Positions 34,526 through 45,225 of a stretch of DNA of 64,000 nucleotides are shown here, in pieces. Made by a program: the position numbers and the translations under genes. The stretch is from Linnemannia elongata (lineage: Eukaryota > Mortierellomycota > Mortierellomycetes > Mortierellales > Mortierellaceae), in NCBI GenBank assembly GCA_036320915.1, contig JAXBDG010000018.1, positions 1 to 64,000 on the forward strand, in the 5' to 3' direction. The stretch's first letter is position 1; each line of letters begins with the position of its first letter. Under the pieces are notes generated by a model. It saw only the letters and a list, made by a program, of their open reading frames with translations. It was not told where the DNA came from and searched no databases.

Positions 34526-36527
34526 ATGGCCTCCCACAAGCTGTGCATGATCCCTGGTAAATAACCCCTTTCACTCATTCATTCCTCATCCAATCTACTT
34601 GTTTCTTGTTGTTCATTCAATTTCACTTCATCTTTTACTCACGCTCCCACCTACTCTATCCAACAACAACTACAACGAATATAGGTCCCATCGAGTTCCA
34701 CGAGGATGTCCTTCAGGCCATGGCTACTCCCGCCACCTCCCACGTCGCCCCCAACTTCATCCCCGCCCTCGGCGAGTCCATTGAGCTCCTCCGCCAGATC
34801 CTCTTTACCTCCGGACAGCCCTTCATCATTGCCGGATCCGGTACCCTTGGATGGGACATGACCGCTTCCAACTTGATTGAGGCTGGCGAGGATGTCCTCG
34901 TCTGCAACTCGGGATACTTTGGCGACCGCTTCGGCGAGTGGTATGTTTATCCCCTTCTTTTGTCACTTTGGACACTGATGTGGAAAGTACAGGAGTAGGA
35001 GAGGTGCATCGATCAAAAGATGGATCTACCACTACCACTTCTACTACTATTAGTGCTATGAGTCAGGAACATGCCACCAGGACAGGCAGTTCGCGAGGAA
35101 AAAAACGAAGGGGCATTATTAACAAACGCCTTGGAGGAAACACCAATTGACGCGCAAGGACAACTAACTGCCAGGAAGGAAGGAGTTCGAGATACACGCC
35201 ATTCGGTGTCTCTAGATCGGAACAGGTTTTCCTGGATACCTCTCCTTCCCCGGTGCTGTCACTTTTTTGCGGAGAAATGGCGGATTGCGGGGAGTGAGCT
35301 GGGAAAGAGATCAAATTGTCCAGCAATCAACTCGCCCAAATAACAGCTGCAGCTGTTTTCCTCTATCAGTATGGAGGTTTTCAAGCACATCGATCGGGAA
35401 CACACTCTTTCTCCTTCTCTCTCTCTAACCTATGAGAGAGTGCCTCTTCAACACACGGAACGGGAACTCTCTTTCCCTGTTTCTCTCTCAATCTAAGCAA
35501 CACGCCTCTTAAGTTTTCAACAGACACATGGGACGGACGGGCAGGCGTGGGACAAAAAAAAATCTTTTGTATTCCTTCTCTTTCCTCGACTCCTCGTCTC
35601 CCCTTACACTCGCTCCAATTGATCCGACAAGATGACTAATCCTCCTTGTACTTGAACCTGTACCTAAATAGCTTGGAGACTTATGGAGCCAAGGTTACTC
35701 ACCTCCGTGTCCCCATTGGCGAGTCCCCCAAGCTGGATGACGTCGCTGCTGCCCTGAAGACCAAGAAGTTCAAGGCCATCACTATCACCCACGTCGACAC
35801 CTCCACTGGTGTTCTTGCTGACATCAAGGGAATTGCCGATGTTGTCCGCAGGGAATCCCCCGAGACCCTCGTCGTCGTTGACGGTGTCTGCTCGGTCGGT
35901 TCGGAGGAGATCCGCATGGATGCCTGGGGTATCGACGTTGTCGTCACTGCCTCCCAGAAGGCCCTTGGTGCCCCTCCCGGTCTCTGCGTCATGGGTGTTT
36001 CTGAGCGTGCCATTGGTGTCTTCAAGAACCGCAACACCCCGGTCCCCAACTACTACGCCAACTGGAACCGCTGGTTGCCTATCATGAACGCCTACGAGGC
36101 TCGCAAGCCCTCGTACTTTGCCACCCCTGCTGTCCAGAATGTCTTTGCTCTCAACGTCTCGTTGAAGCAGATCGTTGCCCAGGGTATCGAGAAGCGTTTC
36201 GCTGTTCACAAGGAGGCCTCTGCCAAGGCCAAGAAGTTCATCCACGATTTGGGCCTGAAGCTCGTCCCCACCTCGTTGGAGCACGCTGCCAACGGTATGT
36301 CGGCTGTCTACTATCCTGAGGGCGTTGCTGCTACTGATCTGTTGCCCAAGTTGGCTGCCCACGGCATTGTTGCTGCTGGTGGTCTCCATGTCGAGATTGC
36401 GCCCAAGTACTTCCGTATCGGCCACATGGGTATCTCTGTCACTGAGCCCGAGCGTGGTCACCTTGATGCCACGTTGAACGCCCTCAAGGCGTCGTTGGCC
36501 GAGTGCGGTTACAAGGGTGCCTTGTAA
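34526..36527 (+). CDS. AGX1: Alanine/serine-glyoxylate aminotransferase (PLP-dependent)
   Basis: Three exons (34526-34556, 34685-34940, 35672-36527) encode 380 residues, the normal size. The enzyme belongs to the class V aminotransferases and transfers an amino group from alanine or serine to glyoxylate, giving glycine. Visible motifs are PGPIEFHEDVLQAM at the start, GSGTLGWDMTASNLIEAGE, VDGVCSVGSEEIRMDAWGID, and the PLP lysine in TASQKALGAPPGL (Lys192). NYYANWNRW follows. The C-terminus ends CGYKGAL, which is not a PTS1 peroxisomal signal, and there is no obvious mitochondrial presequence, so a cytosolic enzyme is likely. The first exon is only 31 nt. The second intron is 731 nt, far longer than others here. 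A separate serine-pyruvate activity is possible. Confidence 0.92.
34941..35671 (+). other. Unusually long intron 2 of the aminotransferase gene
   Basis: Starts GTATGT and ends AAATAG. At 731 nt it is several times the typical 80-190 nt introns of this window. It carries a roughly duplicated CT-rich block (about 35390-35525, with GGGAAC..CTCTTTC repeated) and a leader-like pyrimidine stretch just before the acceptor. No second exon, tRNA or snoRNA motif was found inside. Confidence 0.75.
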
Positions 36528-36906
36528 ACGAAGCAAGTCCAGAGAACCACATAACCTGTAATTATCGCCATCAGCATGTACCATAAAACATTGTTTTTCC
36601 CCTTCTGCTACAGTAGATGTTTTTGTCTTTTGCCTGTGTCATTGCCGACCCCTTTTCTGTTGAACCACAAGTTGGTATGAACGAGCATTACACGTGATGC
36701 ATCAGTGTTCAGGAAATAAAGGGTCTTTCACTCCAGTCTTCAACACTTTTTCACTCCTCCTCCATTCACAGTGCGACTTGATTCCACCTTCTTCTCATTC
36801 ACCACGTACACCACATACCAATACTCTCAAGAACAAAAGGTTACTCGCGGCCTAGAAAGGGAGTACCTATCTATCAACAAGGAACGACACATACATACAC
36901 ACATCC
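36528..36906. other. Intergenic between aminotransferase and SEY1
   Basis: 379 bases containing the 3' end of the aminotransferase gene (an AATAAA-like GAAATAAAGGG at about 36712-36722) and the short promoter of SEY1. Confidence 0.6.
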
Positions 36907-39900
36907 ATGGATAGCAATATCGTGCCGGATATCGATCACCAAATACACGACCAGGACGATTACACCGTCCCCACGCACGCTATGGATACTCAACCTCACT
37001 CAGAGAAAGCACTTGGAGCAAAAGCAGGAGCAGCAGCAGAGGCAACAACTATGTCCTCAAAAGAACTCCTGCCTCGTCTCCACCTTATCGACGACGAAAA
37101 GCGCTTCAGGTGAGGAAACATTCATCAATCGTTGTCAACCAATGTCGTCACCTTGTCTGCAGCAAGACAACTCTAAATTTCGGCGTTTGCTCACAACTGT
37201 CTCAACTTGCGAACTCACATACGATGTGTTGTGTGTTCTCTGTCCTCGTTTTGTGTATGTATCCTGCCAGCGATGAGTTATCGACATATATCAGCGACAA
37301 GTGGGATCTCAAGGACGCAGGATTCAATTACAACCTGGCGGCCATCTTTGGAAGTCAGAGTACCGGCAAGAGTAAGTGAACCTGCTACTTTTTTTTTTGT
37401 TGTTGTTGTCAGCAGGCAATGCATGTGTGAGATGGTTTTATGAATTCAGATTTTGTCACACATACGCAACGCACACCCGCATGCATGTTCATGCTCACAG
37501 AAGTAAATCAAAATGATCTAAGATACAAACCAAAAAATGACACGTATTATAACATAGGCACTCTTCTGAATCGGTTGTTTGGGACCAACTTTGACGTGAT
37601 GAACGAGACGGCAAGAATGCAAACGACCAAGGGGATCTGGATCAGTCAGGGCAAGGACATGAAGGCCTTGATCATGGATGTCGAAGGCACTGACGGTCGT
37701 GAGCGAGGCGAAGATCAGGTATCCCTTGTCTTTGTGATCGTGCTTCAGTCTACCTTTTTGGTTATTTGTATCAGACATGAGCGAAAGGCATGAAAAAGAT
37801 GACCGACACCGATTGTCTTGTATTGTTGTTGTTGTGCTCTAATAGGATTTTGAGAGGAAGAGTGCGTTGTTCTCGGTGGCGACGTCGGAGGTGCTCATTG
37901 TCAACATGTGGGAACATCAAGTCGGACTGTACAATGGAGCAAACATGGGTCTCCTGAAAACCGTCTTTGAAGTCAACCTGCAGCTCTTTGGAGGAAACCG
38001 TGGGTAAGTCGATGAGGACAAGAAAGACGAACACGGGATTTTGGCATATGATACTCTGCAGGATAGTTTTTTTTGTTCCTAAATTTGAAATGCCTCTTTA
38101 CTCACATACCTTCGCCCACGTCTTATACAATTGTGCCAAAAAAAAAAAAAAAAAAAAAAAATCAGAAAGGAAAAGACGTTGCTGCTATTTGTGATCCGTG
38201 ATCATGTCGGATCAACACCTCTTGCCAACCTGTCCAACACACTCAAGGCTGACCTCGAACGGATCTGGCAAGGACTTTCAAAGGTGAGCTATGCATGTCT
38301 CTTAGTCTTGTTACACGCGCGAGTATTTCAATCGTCAATCAATATACTAAATTTTCTTTGGCTTTTCGTTGTTCTTGAATGGTAGCCGGAAGGTCTAGAG
38401 GACTGCAAGATCTCAGACTACTTTGACTTCATGTTTACGACCTTGCCTCACAAACTGCTGCAACCTGAGCAATTCGAGGTCGAAACTCAAAAACTCCGTA
38501 ATCGGTATGCTGCACGCTTCTTGCTTGCCTCCCATTGTCATAGATGCGCCCCTGTCACTACCCCATAATATTAACTATCCCATGCATTCTGTCAATGCAA
38601 TGCTACATTATAGATTCGTAGACTCAAAGGATCCAAACTACGTGTTCCAACCACAGTACTCAAAACGAGTCCCGGCAGATGGATTGCACGTCTATGCGGG
38701 GGCGATCTGGGAAAAGATCATGACCAATAAGGATCTGGACCTACCGACCCAACAGGAGTTGCTGGCCCAGTTCCGATGCGAGGAAATTGCCAACGCGGCG
38801 TTTGTGGTCTTTAAGGATCAGATCAAAGAGTTCCGTCATCCTATCGAGGCTGGTCATTTGGTCGAGGGTCTTGGACCTAAGATGAAGGAGGCCCGCGACG
38901 TTGCTACCAGTAAGTTCAACACGTATAGCACATTGATGTTGATCACCTTTACACTAGCTTTTGAAAACTCACAACAACGGCTATCGTTATATTTTTGGTC
39001 ATATAGAATCGTTTGATAAGGATGCGTCGCGGTACTTGCCGGCAGTGTATCAGAGGAAGCGGACAGAGATGCTGACTAAAGCCAACTCGATGCTGGAATC
39101 ATATTTCGTGGGACAACTCAAGAACTTGCACAAGAAGGCGGTCTCCAACTTTACGACTCAACTCCAACAGGCGCTCAAAGTAGAGGGTTCCGAGTTTGGT
39201 AAGGCTGCAGCCAAGACCAAGCAAGAAGCTGTGGATTTCTTCCTCAAGGGCGCCAAGGCGATCAAACTGACTGAGACCGACTGGGAGTACGAGGAAGAAC
39301 TCTACCAGCTTGAAACTGATCTGGAAGAGTTGACGACTGTTCAGCGGGAGAAGGAGTTGGCCAAGATGTTGACTGGGTTGGAGAAGCTAATTAAGAAGGA
39401 GCTAGAAGAACCCGTCAAGCTGGCGTTGGATCAACCTGGACCGGGCATGTGGGGGCGGATCATGACGGCTTATAGGAGGACTAGCGAGGATGCGGAGTCG
39501 TTGCTGAAGAAGAAGGCGAAGGCATTCGAACTTAAGGAGGAAGAGGAGGAACAGTTGACGGTGAATTTGAAGAGACAGAGTTGGGTGCTGTTAACGATGA
39601 AGGTTCAGGAAGAGTCAGTCGATGGTTTGATTCTGTACAAGCTGTTGAATCGTTTTGAGGAAAAGTTCCAGAGGGACAGTCATGGTCTGCCACGTGTCTG
39701 GAGCCCTACCGATGACATTGACACACCCTTCCGCAAAGCCCGCGAGGAGGTAAGTATCAATTGCAAGTACGGCTGTGTTCAAAATTACTTTGTTTTCTAA
39801 CATGCATTAACAGCCTTGGTTTTATTTTCCATCTTCTATCCAATGCAGACGATAGAGTTGATCCCACTGTATGCAAAAATCAACACACTGGACCCTGTCA

Positions 39901-40466
39901 CAGACATCCACCTTGCCCTCGAATCCTCCGACGATTTCGATTTCGATCAATCGCTCCAAGTCCTCTCAGAGACACGGCAACAGGAACTGACGACCCAATT
40001 CAAACGAAAAGCGGACGCCTCCTACGTTGAAGCCAAACGATCCGTTGTCGCCACGCAGGCAAAGATCCCTTACTGGGTCGGCGTTGCGTTGATTGTTCTG
40101 GGTTGGAACGAGTTTGTGACGCTTATAACGAGCCCATTGTATTTATCCCTAACTATGATGTTGGGTCTGCCTTTGGGCGCGCTGTGGTATTTGGGCATGT
40201 TGGATTTGGTACGGAGTATGGGGTGGAGGGCGTATGAGCACGTTTTGGTTTTGGGGCGTGAGAGGTTGAGGGATGTTGTTCATCCTCCGGAACCGGTGCC
40301 TGTCCTTGTACCTACTGTTCGTCAGGGTGGGTTTGAGGAGGAGCAGCAGCAGGATAGGAAGTCGGTGTATCATCGTCAGTCTGCTCGGTCGTTGAGTCAA
40401 GGGACTGGAGATAATGAGGGTACAGGGATTGAACTTGATGCCTTTGAAAGCAAGAAGACTCTGTAG
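36907..40466 (+). CDS. SEY1: Sey1/RHD3 dynamin-like GTPase (ER membrane fusion)
   Basis: Nine exons join in frame: 36907-37109, 37271-37371, 37558-37718, 37846-38003, 38166-38283, 38386-38504, 38614-38909, 39007-39749 and 39849-40466. They give 838 residues, the family length. Sey1 (atlastin-like, RHD3 group) fuses ER tubules and shapes the network. After a variable head come the P-loop GSQSTGKST (95-103), a switch region with TTKGIWIS, the [15 protein letters not shown]3 motif, and VIRDH as the G4-type RD motif. A long helical bundle follows, including [18 protein letters not shown]. Two closely spaced hydrophobic segments at about 706-750 ([20 protein letters not shown] and [18 protein letters not shown]) form the ER hairpin, before a cytosolic tail with Gln-rich sequence. 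The acceptor of intron 4 is preceded by 24 A instead of a pyrimidine tract. The gene converges with the SerRS gene, 149 bp apart. Confidence 0.95.
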
Positions 40467-40615
40467 AGAAAAAAAAAAAAAGAAGCACAAACCACATTTT
40501 ACCTCTTTTGATTCAATTGTAAATAAATATTTTGATGCCGTTCTATTCTGCTTTATTTTCGTTTAGTATGGCGTGAAAGTGAATGCAAAAAATAAATCTA
40601 CAATAGATTAATGAA

Positions 40616-42654
40616 CTACTTGGGGTGGATCTCCTTGACTCCAGCCATAAAAGGCCAAAGACACTCTGGCAGACGGACGGATCGATCGCGTTGTTGATAC
40701 GTTTCGAGCAACGCCACAATGATCCTTGGAATCGCCATTGCCGTACCGTTCAGCGTATGCACAAATTCTGTGCTGACCACTGAGTTCGATGCCGTGGCAG
40801 ACGCAGCAGAGTCCTGATGGGGTTGGCGGAGCTTGTTGGTGCGGTAGCGAATGTTGAGACGACGGGCTTGATAGTCGGTACAGTTAGAGGTCGACGAGAT
40901 TTCACCCCATCCGTTCCTGCCGGGCATCCATGCTTCGATGTCGTACTTCTTGTATGCGCTCGCTCCCAATTCTTCCGTTGGCATATCCAGTACCCTGTTT
41001 TACGTTGATGATGAAAACAAAAGAGTAAGTAAGCGTGGCATTACAACGGGCAAGATTCACAGACAACTGAAATAAATACAGGTAACAAAAAGAAAGCGAG
41101 GGGGGGGGGGGGGGGTTACCTATAGCAGAGTCCAAGCTCTTCGAAGATATCTTCCTGGAATGACCGGATATCCTCCAGAATGCGATCACTCTCGCCGGGG
41201 TCGGCCTTGGAGACGACAAAGAGTTCGACTTTACTGAACTGATGAACGCGGTAGAGACCCTTGACTTCTGCACCTCTTGACCCTGCTTCAGCTCTGAAGG
41301 CGCGTCCAAAACCCGCCATCTTGATAGGCAGCTGGGATTCCTCGATCACTCTGTTCAGGTTCATACCCGCCAATGCGATCTCGGCCGTTGCGACTAGGCA
41401 GAGTGCAGAGTGCTGATGGTGGTGTGCTCCTTCTGCTGAAACAGCTTTGGCGGATCCTGGAGCGACGGTCGAGACCCAATATGTCTGGGATGCTTCATCA
41501 CGGGGTTGGAATCCACAGGCTTGGACCACCTCGGGACGAACAACATCGGGGGTAATAACAGGCATGAACCCAGCCTTGACCGCCCGTTGTGTCGCAAACT
41601 GGATCAACGCCAACTCTAGCAGCGCAGCCTCATTCTTGAGATAATACCACCTCGACCCCGTCACCGCCGTCGCGGATTCAAAATCAACCAAGTCCAAATG
41701 TTTTGAAAGGACAACATGGTCCAACAGCGGGTACTCGGATACAGTTCCCAACAGAGCCCTGCCTTCTTCTCCTGCGCCACCTAAAACCTCCCCAGTGGAA
41801 TCGAGCCCGGGTTGAGCAAAGGCCTTGACACCAGGGTTGAGACGGGGTACGCCATGAATCCGGACCAGTTGCGCCGCGGATTCGGGTCCGATCGGGGATT
41901 CCGGGTGGGTGGTGTTGGGGATCATGACTGCTTGGTCATACAACTGTGTCTCTAATGTTGACAACTCGGCCTCTTGGGCATGGATCTCCTCCTTCAAAAT
42001 TCGACCCCTTTCGACCAACTCCTGGCGCTTCGCCTCCTTTTCTTCCTTTGATAACTCTGCAAGTTGTTGTTCCTCTGATCCTGATCCTGATCCTGATCCT
42101 GTTGCTCCTGCTGCCGCTGTTGTTGCCTCAGTTCCCGAGTTCTTACCACCTTTCTTCCCACCCTTCTTCCCTGCTCCACCACCACCGCTAAACAAAGCCT
42201 TCATCTCAGCAGCAATTCGATTCCTCTCCGCCCTAGCCCGATCCAACCTCTGTGTGCGTTCATTAACAGTCGCGTACAACTCGTTCACCGCCACAACCGA
42301 GATTGAATCTGGCAGGTTCCGATCCCGGATATTCTTGGCCATTGCTGCGGTTGCTGCTTCGGATTGGGAGAGGGCCTTGAAGTTGATGTAGGGTTTCAGG
42401 ATGAGCGCCGGTACCGGTGCTGTTGCTGTTGTTGTGGTGGTGGTGGTGGTGGAGGTTGAGGAGGGGGAACTGTAGAGACGGCGGGAGGTTGAGAAGGAGG
42501 ACCTTTGGGAGAGACGGAAGGAGGCTGCTGCTGCAGCAGCGCGGCAGCATGGTTGTTGTAATGATCCTGGGGCTTGAAGGATGGTGTTGGTGGTGATAGC
42601 GGGGAGTCGCAAACTCCTCAAGGAGACTGTCGAAGTTCTTGTGAACCGGTGCAT
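40616..42654 (-). CDS. DIA4: Seryl-tRNA synthetase, mitochondrial type
   Basis: Two exons (42654-41120, 40994-40616) encode 637 residues. The enzyme charges tRNA-Ser with serine. The first 65 residues are Arg/Ser-rich and non-acidic, with SSFSTSRRLYSS typical of a mitochondrial presequence. A coiled-coil tRNA-binding arm follows, interrupted at its tip by a Gly/Lys/Ser-rich insertion of about 45 residues (GAKKGGKKGGK, then GSGSGSGS encoded by GATCCT repeats on the plus strand). The class II core has IPNTTHPESPIG, motif 2 FGRAFRAEAGSRG with YRVHQFSKVE, and motif 3 LNGTAMAIPRIIVALLE in exon 2. The intron begins GTAACC and continues into a 16-C run. Mitochondrial localisation is inferred from the presequence. 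Family membership is secure; the symbol is by analogy to the yeast mitochondrial enzyme. Confidence 0.92.
41100..41115. repeat. Poly-G/C run next to SerRS splice donor
   Basis: A run of 16 G on the plus strand sits just inside the SerRS intron, so the transcript reads GTAA followed by 16 C. The homopolymer touches the donor consensus. Confidence 0.9.
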
Positions 42655-43358
42655 TATCGCGTTTTTTTTTGTATGTATGGGGTATGTGTTGATATCCTTT
42701 CTTGAGAGTCAACTACTTTTGGTGTAAGCCAGCGCGCCCTTTTTTTTTTTTTTTCTGTGGATAAAAAAAAAAAAAACGCAAGACAGGAAGGTTGGTTGAC
42801 GTTTGTGGAGAGTGGTGTTGTTGTTACTCCTGCTCCTATGTTCGCTTTTTGTTGAATGCACGATGCAGTTGAATGTCGAGAATAGCCGGGAGTGACAGGA
42901 GTAAAAAAGAAGTTGAAGACACGAGTGAGCTCAGGTTGAACCAAAAAAAGGTGATCAGGTTTGCATGTATCGCGACCACTCTTGGCTTAACTGTGACGGC
43001 GTGTTTACGTTTAGGGCATTCCGAGTCAAGGACGCTGGGAAAGGGAAGAGAGTACAGTAAGAGAGAGGGAAGGGGGGAGACGAATGCAAAAATAGATGGG
43101 ATGAGCAGCCTCGGGGAGACCGACCCTTTTTTGGCCACTCTTTCACAAACACGCCACACTAATGCCCAATGCCACCTTCCAACTTCCAAGTACTATGCGC
43201 TATTTTTTGGATAAAAGATGCGAGGGGGGGGGGTTGTTGTTGTTGTTGTTTAATAATGTACAAGTCTATGAGGGAGTGTATGGGGGGTGGGCCAGGAGGA
43301 TATGAGGGAGAGAATAAAGTAACAGGTTCCTGTAGTGGGTCTCCTTGTGATTCCGTTT
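42655..43358. other. Intergenic between SerRS and ISA1
   Basis: About 700 bases forming the SerRS promoter and leader (minus strand) and the ISA1 3' end. It has short poly-T/poly-A tracts near 42740-42775 and a (GTT)n at about 43234-43251. No gene seen. Confidence 0.6.
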
Positions 43359-44475
43359 CTATGTCATGAAGGACTGTCCGCAGCCGCAGGACTCCTTGAC
43401 GTTGGGGTTGTTGAACACAAACTGCGCCGACAACTTGTCCTCCACATAGTCCATCTCTGACCCCAGTACCGACAGCAATGCCTTGTTATCCACCAGCACC
43501 GTCACTCCTATTATAGAAGAATAAAAGAATAGAATGGAGAATGAATGTAAGTGTCTGAGAAAAAGAGCGCACGAGAGCGACAAGCATCCTGGTTCTCTGA
43601 AAGGCAATAAAGCGAGAATACAGCAACATACCATCCTGCTTGACTTCCTCGTCAAAGCGTTCCTTCTTGGTGGTGTATTGAAGATCGTATTGCTGTCCCG
43701 AGCATCCCTTGGTACGGATACCGACCCTGACGACCTTGGGGTCAGGGCCCTCCGTTAACGCGCGCAGACGATCAATTGCCGAGGGTGTCTGTTATTTTTG
43801 TTATCGTTGTCGTAGTTAAGAGAGTGGGTTATGTTCCCGTTCATGTTCCAGCAAGATGAAGAGTCCGTGTGACCAAAAACCATGAACGTTTTCCGCGAGT
43901 ATCCGAGACAGGCAAGAGAATCCCGTTGTTGAAAGAAAAAAAAAAAGAAGGTTAAGTAGCGGATTATGGATTTTTTTTTTAGTTGGGTTCGGGTGGGGTT
44001 GACAAATATATCAATCCCGAGGGGGGAATCATTAATCATCCAGCGCAGTTGTGTATCCAGCCAAGTTGGTTGTCGTTGGTACGTCCATGATGGAGAACAA
44101 GTTCAGATAATGAAGCATGCATTATGTCGTTTGTTGTAGGTTTGAGGTGTGTTCCAAGACATCCCCAGCAAGAAGATCAGACAGGGTCCGAAGAGATAGA
44201 GAAACCGGTAAAAGGTGGGAAAAAAGAAAGAATAAAGGTACATTTATGATTAGTTTGTCTGTTCGCCCATCTACTTCCTTCTTCTTTTGCATCCATCAGC
44301 GAAGACGAGGTTGTTTCGTTGATGACAAGCAGGTATGAACAGCATTTAAAAACGCATAGACAAGATATAGCCAGAAAGAAAAGATGAAGAGGAAACGTAC
44401 GAGTGTGAGGACGGCCTTGCGAGCACGAGGCACCTTTGGGACGACTGTTGCCCTGACGACTGCTGCCAATGACAT
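43359..44475 (-). CDS. ISA1: Mitochondrial A-type iron-sulfur assembly protein ISA1
   Basis: Three exons (44475-44401, 43788-43632, 43507-43359) encode 126 residues. Isa1, with Isa2 and Iba57, is needed in mitochondria to make [4Fe-4S] clusters for aconitase and radical-SAM enzymes. The sequence follows the family closely: a short basic leader MSLAAVVRATVVPKVPRARK, then LTLTPSAIDRLRAL, GIRTKGCSGQQYDL with the first cluster Cys, QDGVTVLVDNKALLSVLGSE, MDYVEDKLSAQFVFNNPN, and the C-terminal CGCGQSF with the other two Cys. All three ligands are present. Intron 1 is 612 nt and longer than the mRNA itself. The start at 44475 gives the best match to known proteins; upstream in-frame Met codons are in a leader-like region. 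Confidence 0.95.
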
Positions 44476-45225
44476 GTTTGTTGTTGGGTGTATGAAAGTG
44501 GTTGTTGAAGTGTTGGTAGTTGTTGTTGTTGTTGTTGTTATGGGTGAGCGGTGAGTAGCGAGAGATGACTGTGTGAGTGAGTATGAGTAAGGGAATGGGT
44601 GAGTGTGGGAAGAAAGGCGCTTGAGCTTTTGTTGGGTTGGAAGTGAGTAAAAAAAAAAAGTGGAGAAAAGGAAAAAGAAGTATGAACATACGGAGGAGGA
44701 GGAGAGGGACGGGACCAAGAAATGGAAGGAAAAGAAGGGGAACGAATCATTGCAGAAGCAAAGCCACTGATCACTTCACTCCGTTAAGGAATTCAGCCCC
44801 GAAGATTTTGCCTTGATCAATCGTCAATCATCACAGATATTATTATCACTCAACTCTGAACTGATTGACGTGAGACATGGCTGACCTTGGCTTGCACTGT
44901 AGGCTATGCATGGTGTGAGGATCATACGATGATATGATTAAGCGCATATACAGAGGGGCATTATCTCTGGGGAAGGGGATAATCATGTTGTCAGCCGAGA
45001 TAGAATAGAGCACATCACACCACTCTCATTGCCAAGGATTCGTTAATGGGGTAGAAACAAGTACAAGAAAGAAAGAGCAAGCATCCACACTGGTCTGCTA
45101 TGCATATTATTTTTTATTATTTTTTTTACTCTTTGCTCAACCAAAAGAAACTATGCTTGTGAAGGATGTATATGAAGATAGTGTTTTTGGACAGCGAGTA
45201 ACACTGCTGTACGTATATGAACTCC
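44476..45225. other. Intergenic between ISA1 and the SOD gene
   Basis: About 750 bases. It contains the ISA1 promoter and leader (with (GTT)n at about 44519-44537) and the 3' region of the SOD gene. Nothing else was recognised. Confidence 0.6.

Noticed and set aside
35664..36584. 306-codon minus-strand frame opposite the aminotransferase
   Set aside because: Antisense shadow; the plus strand encodes the complete PLP enzyme.
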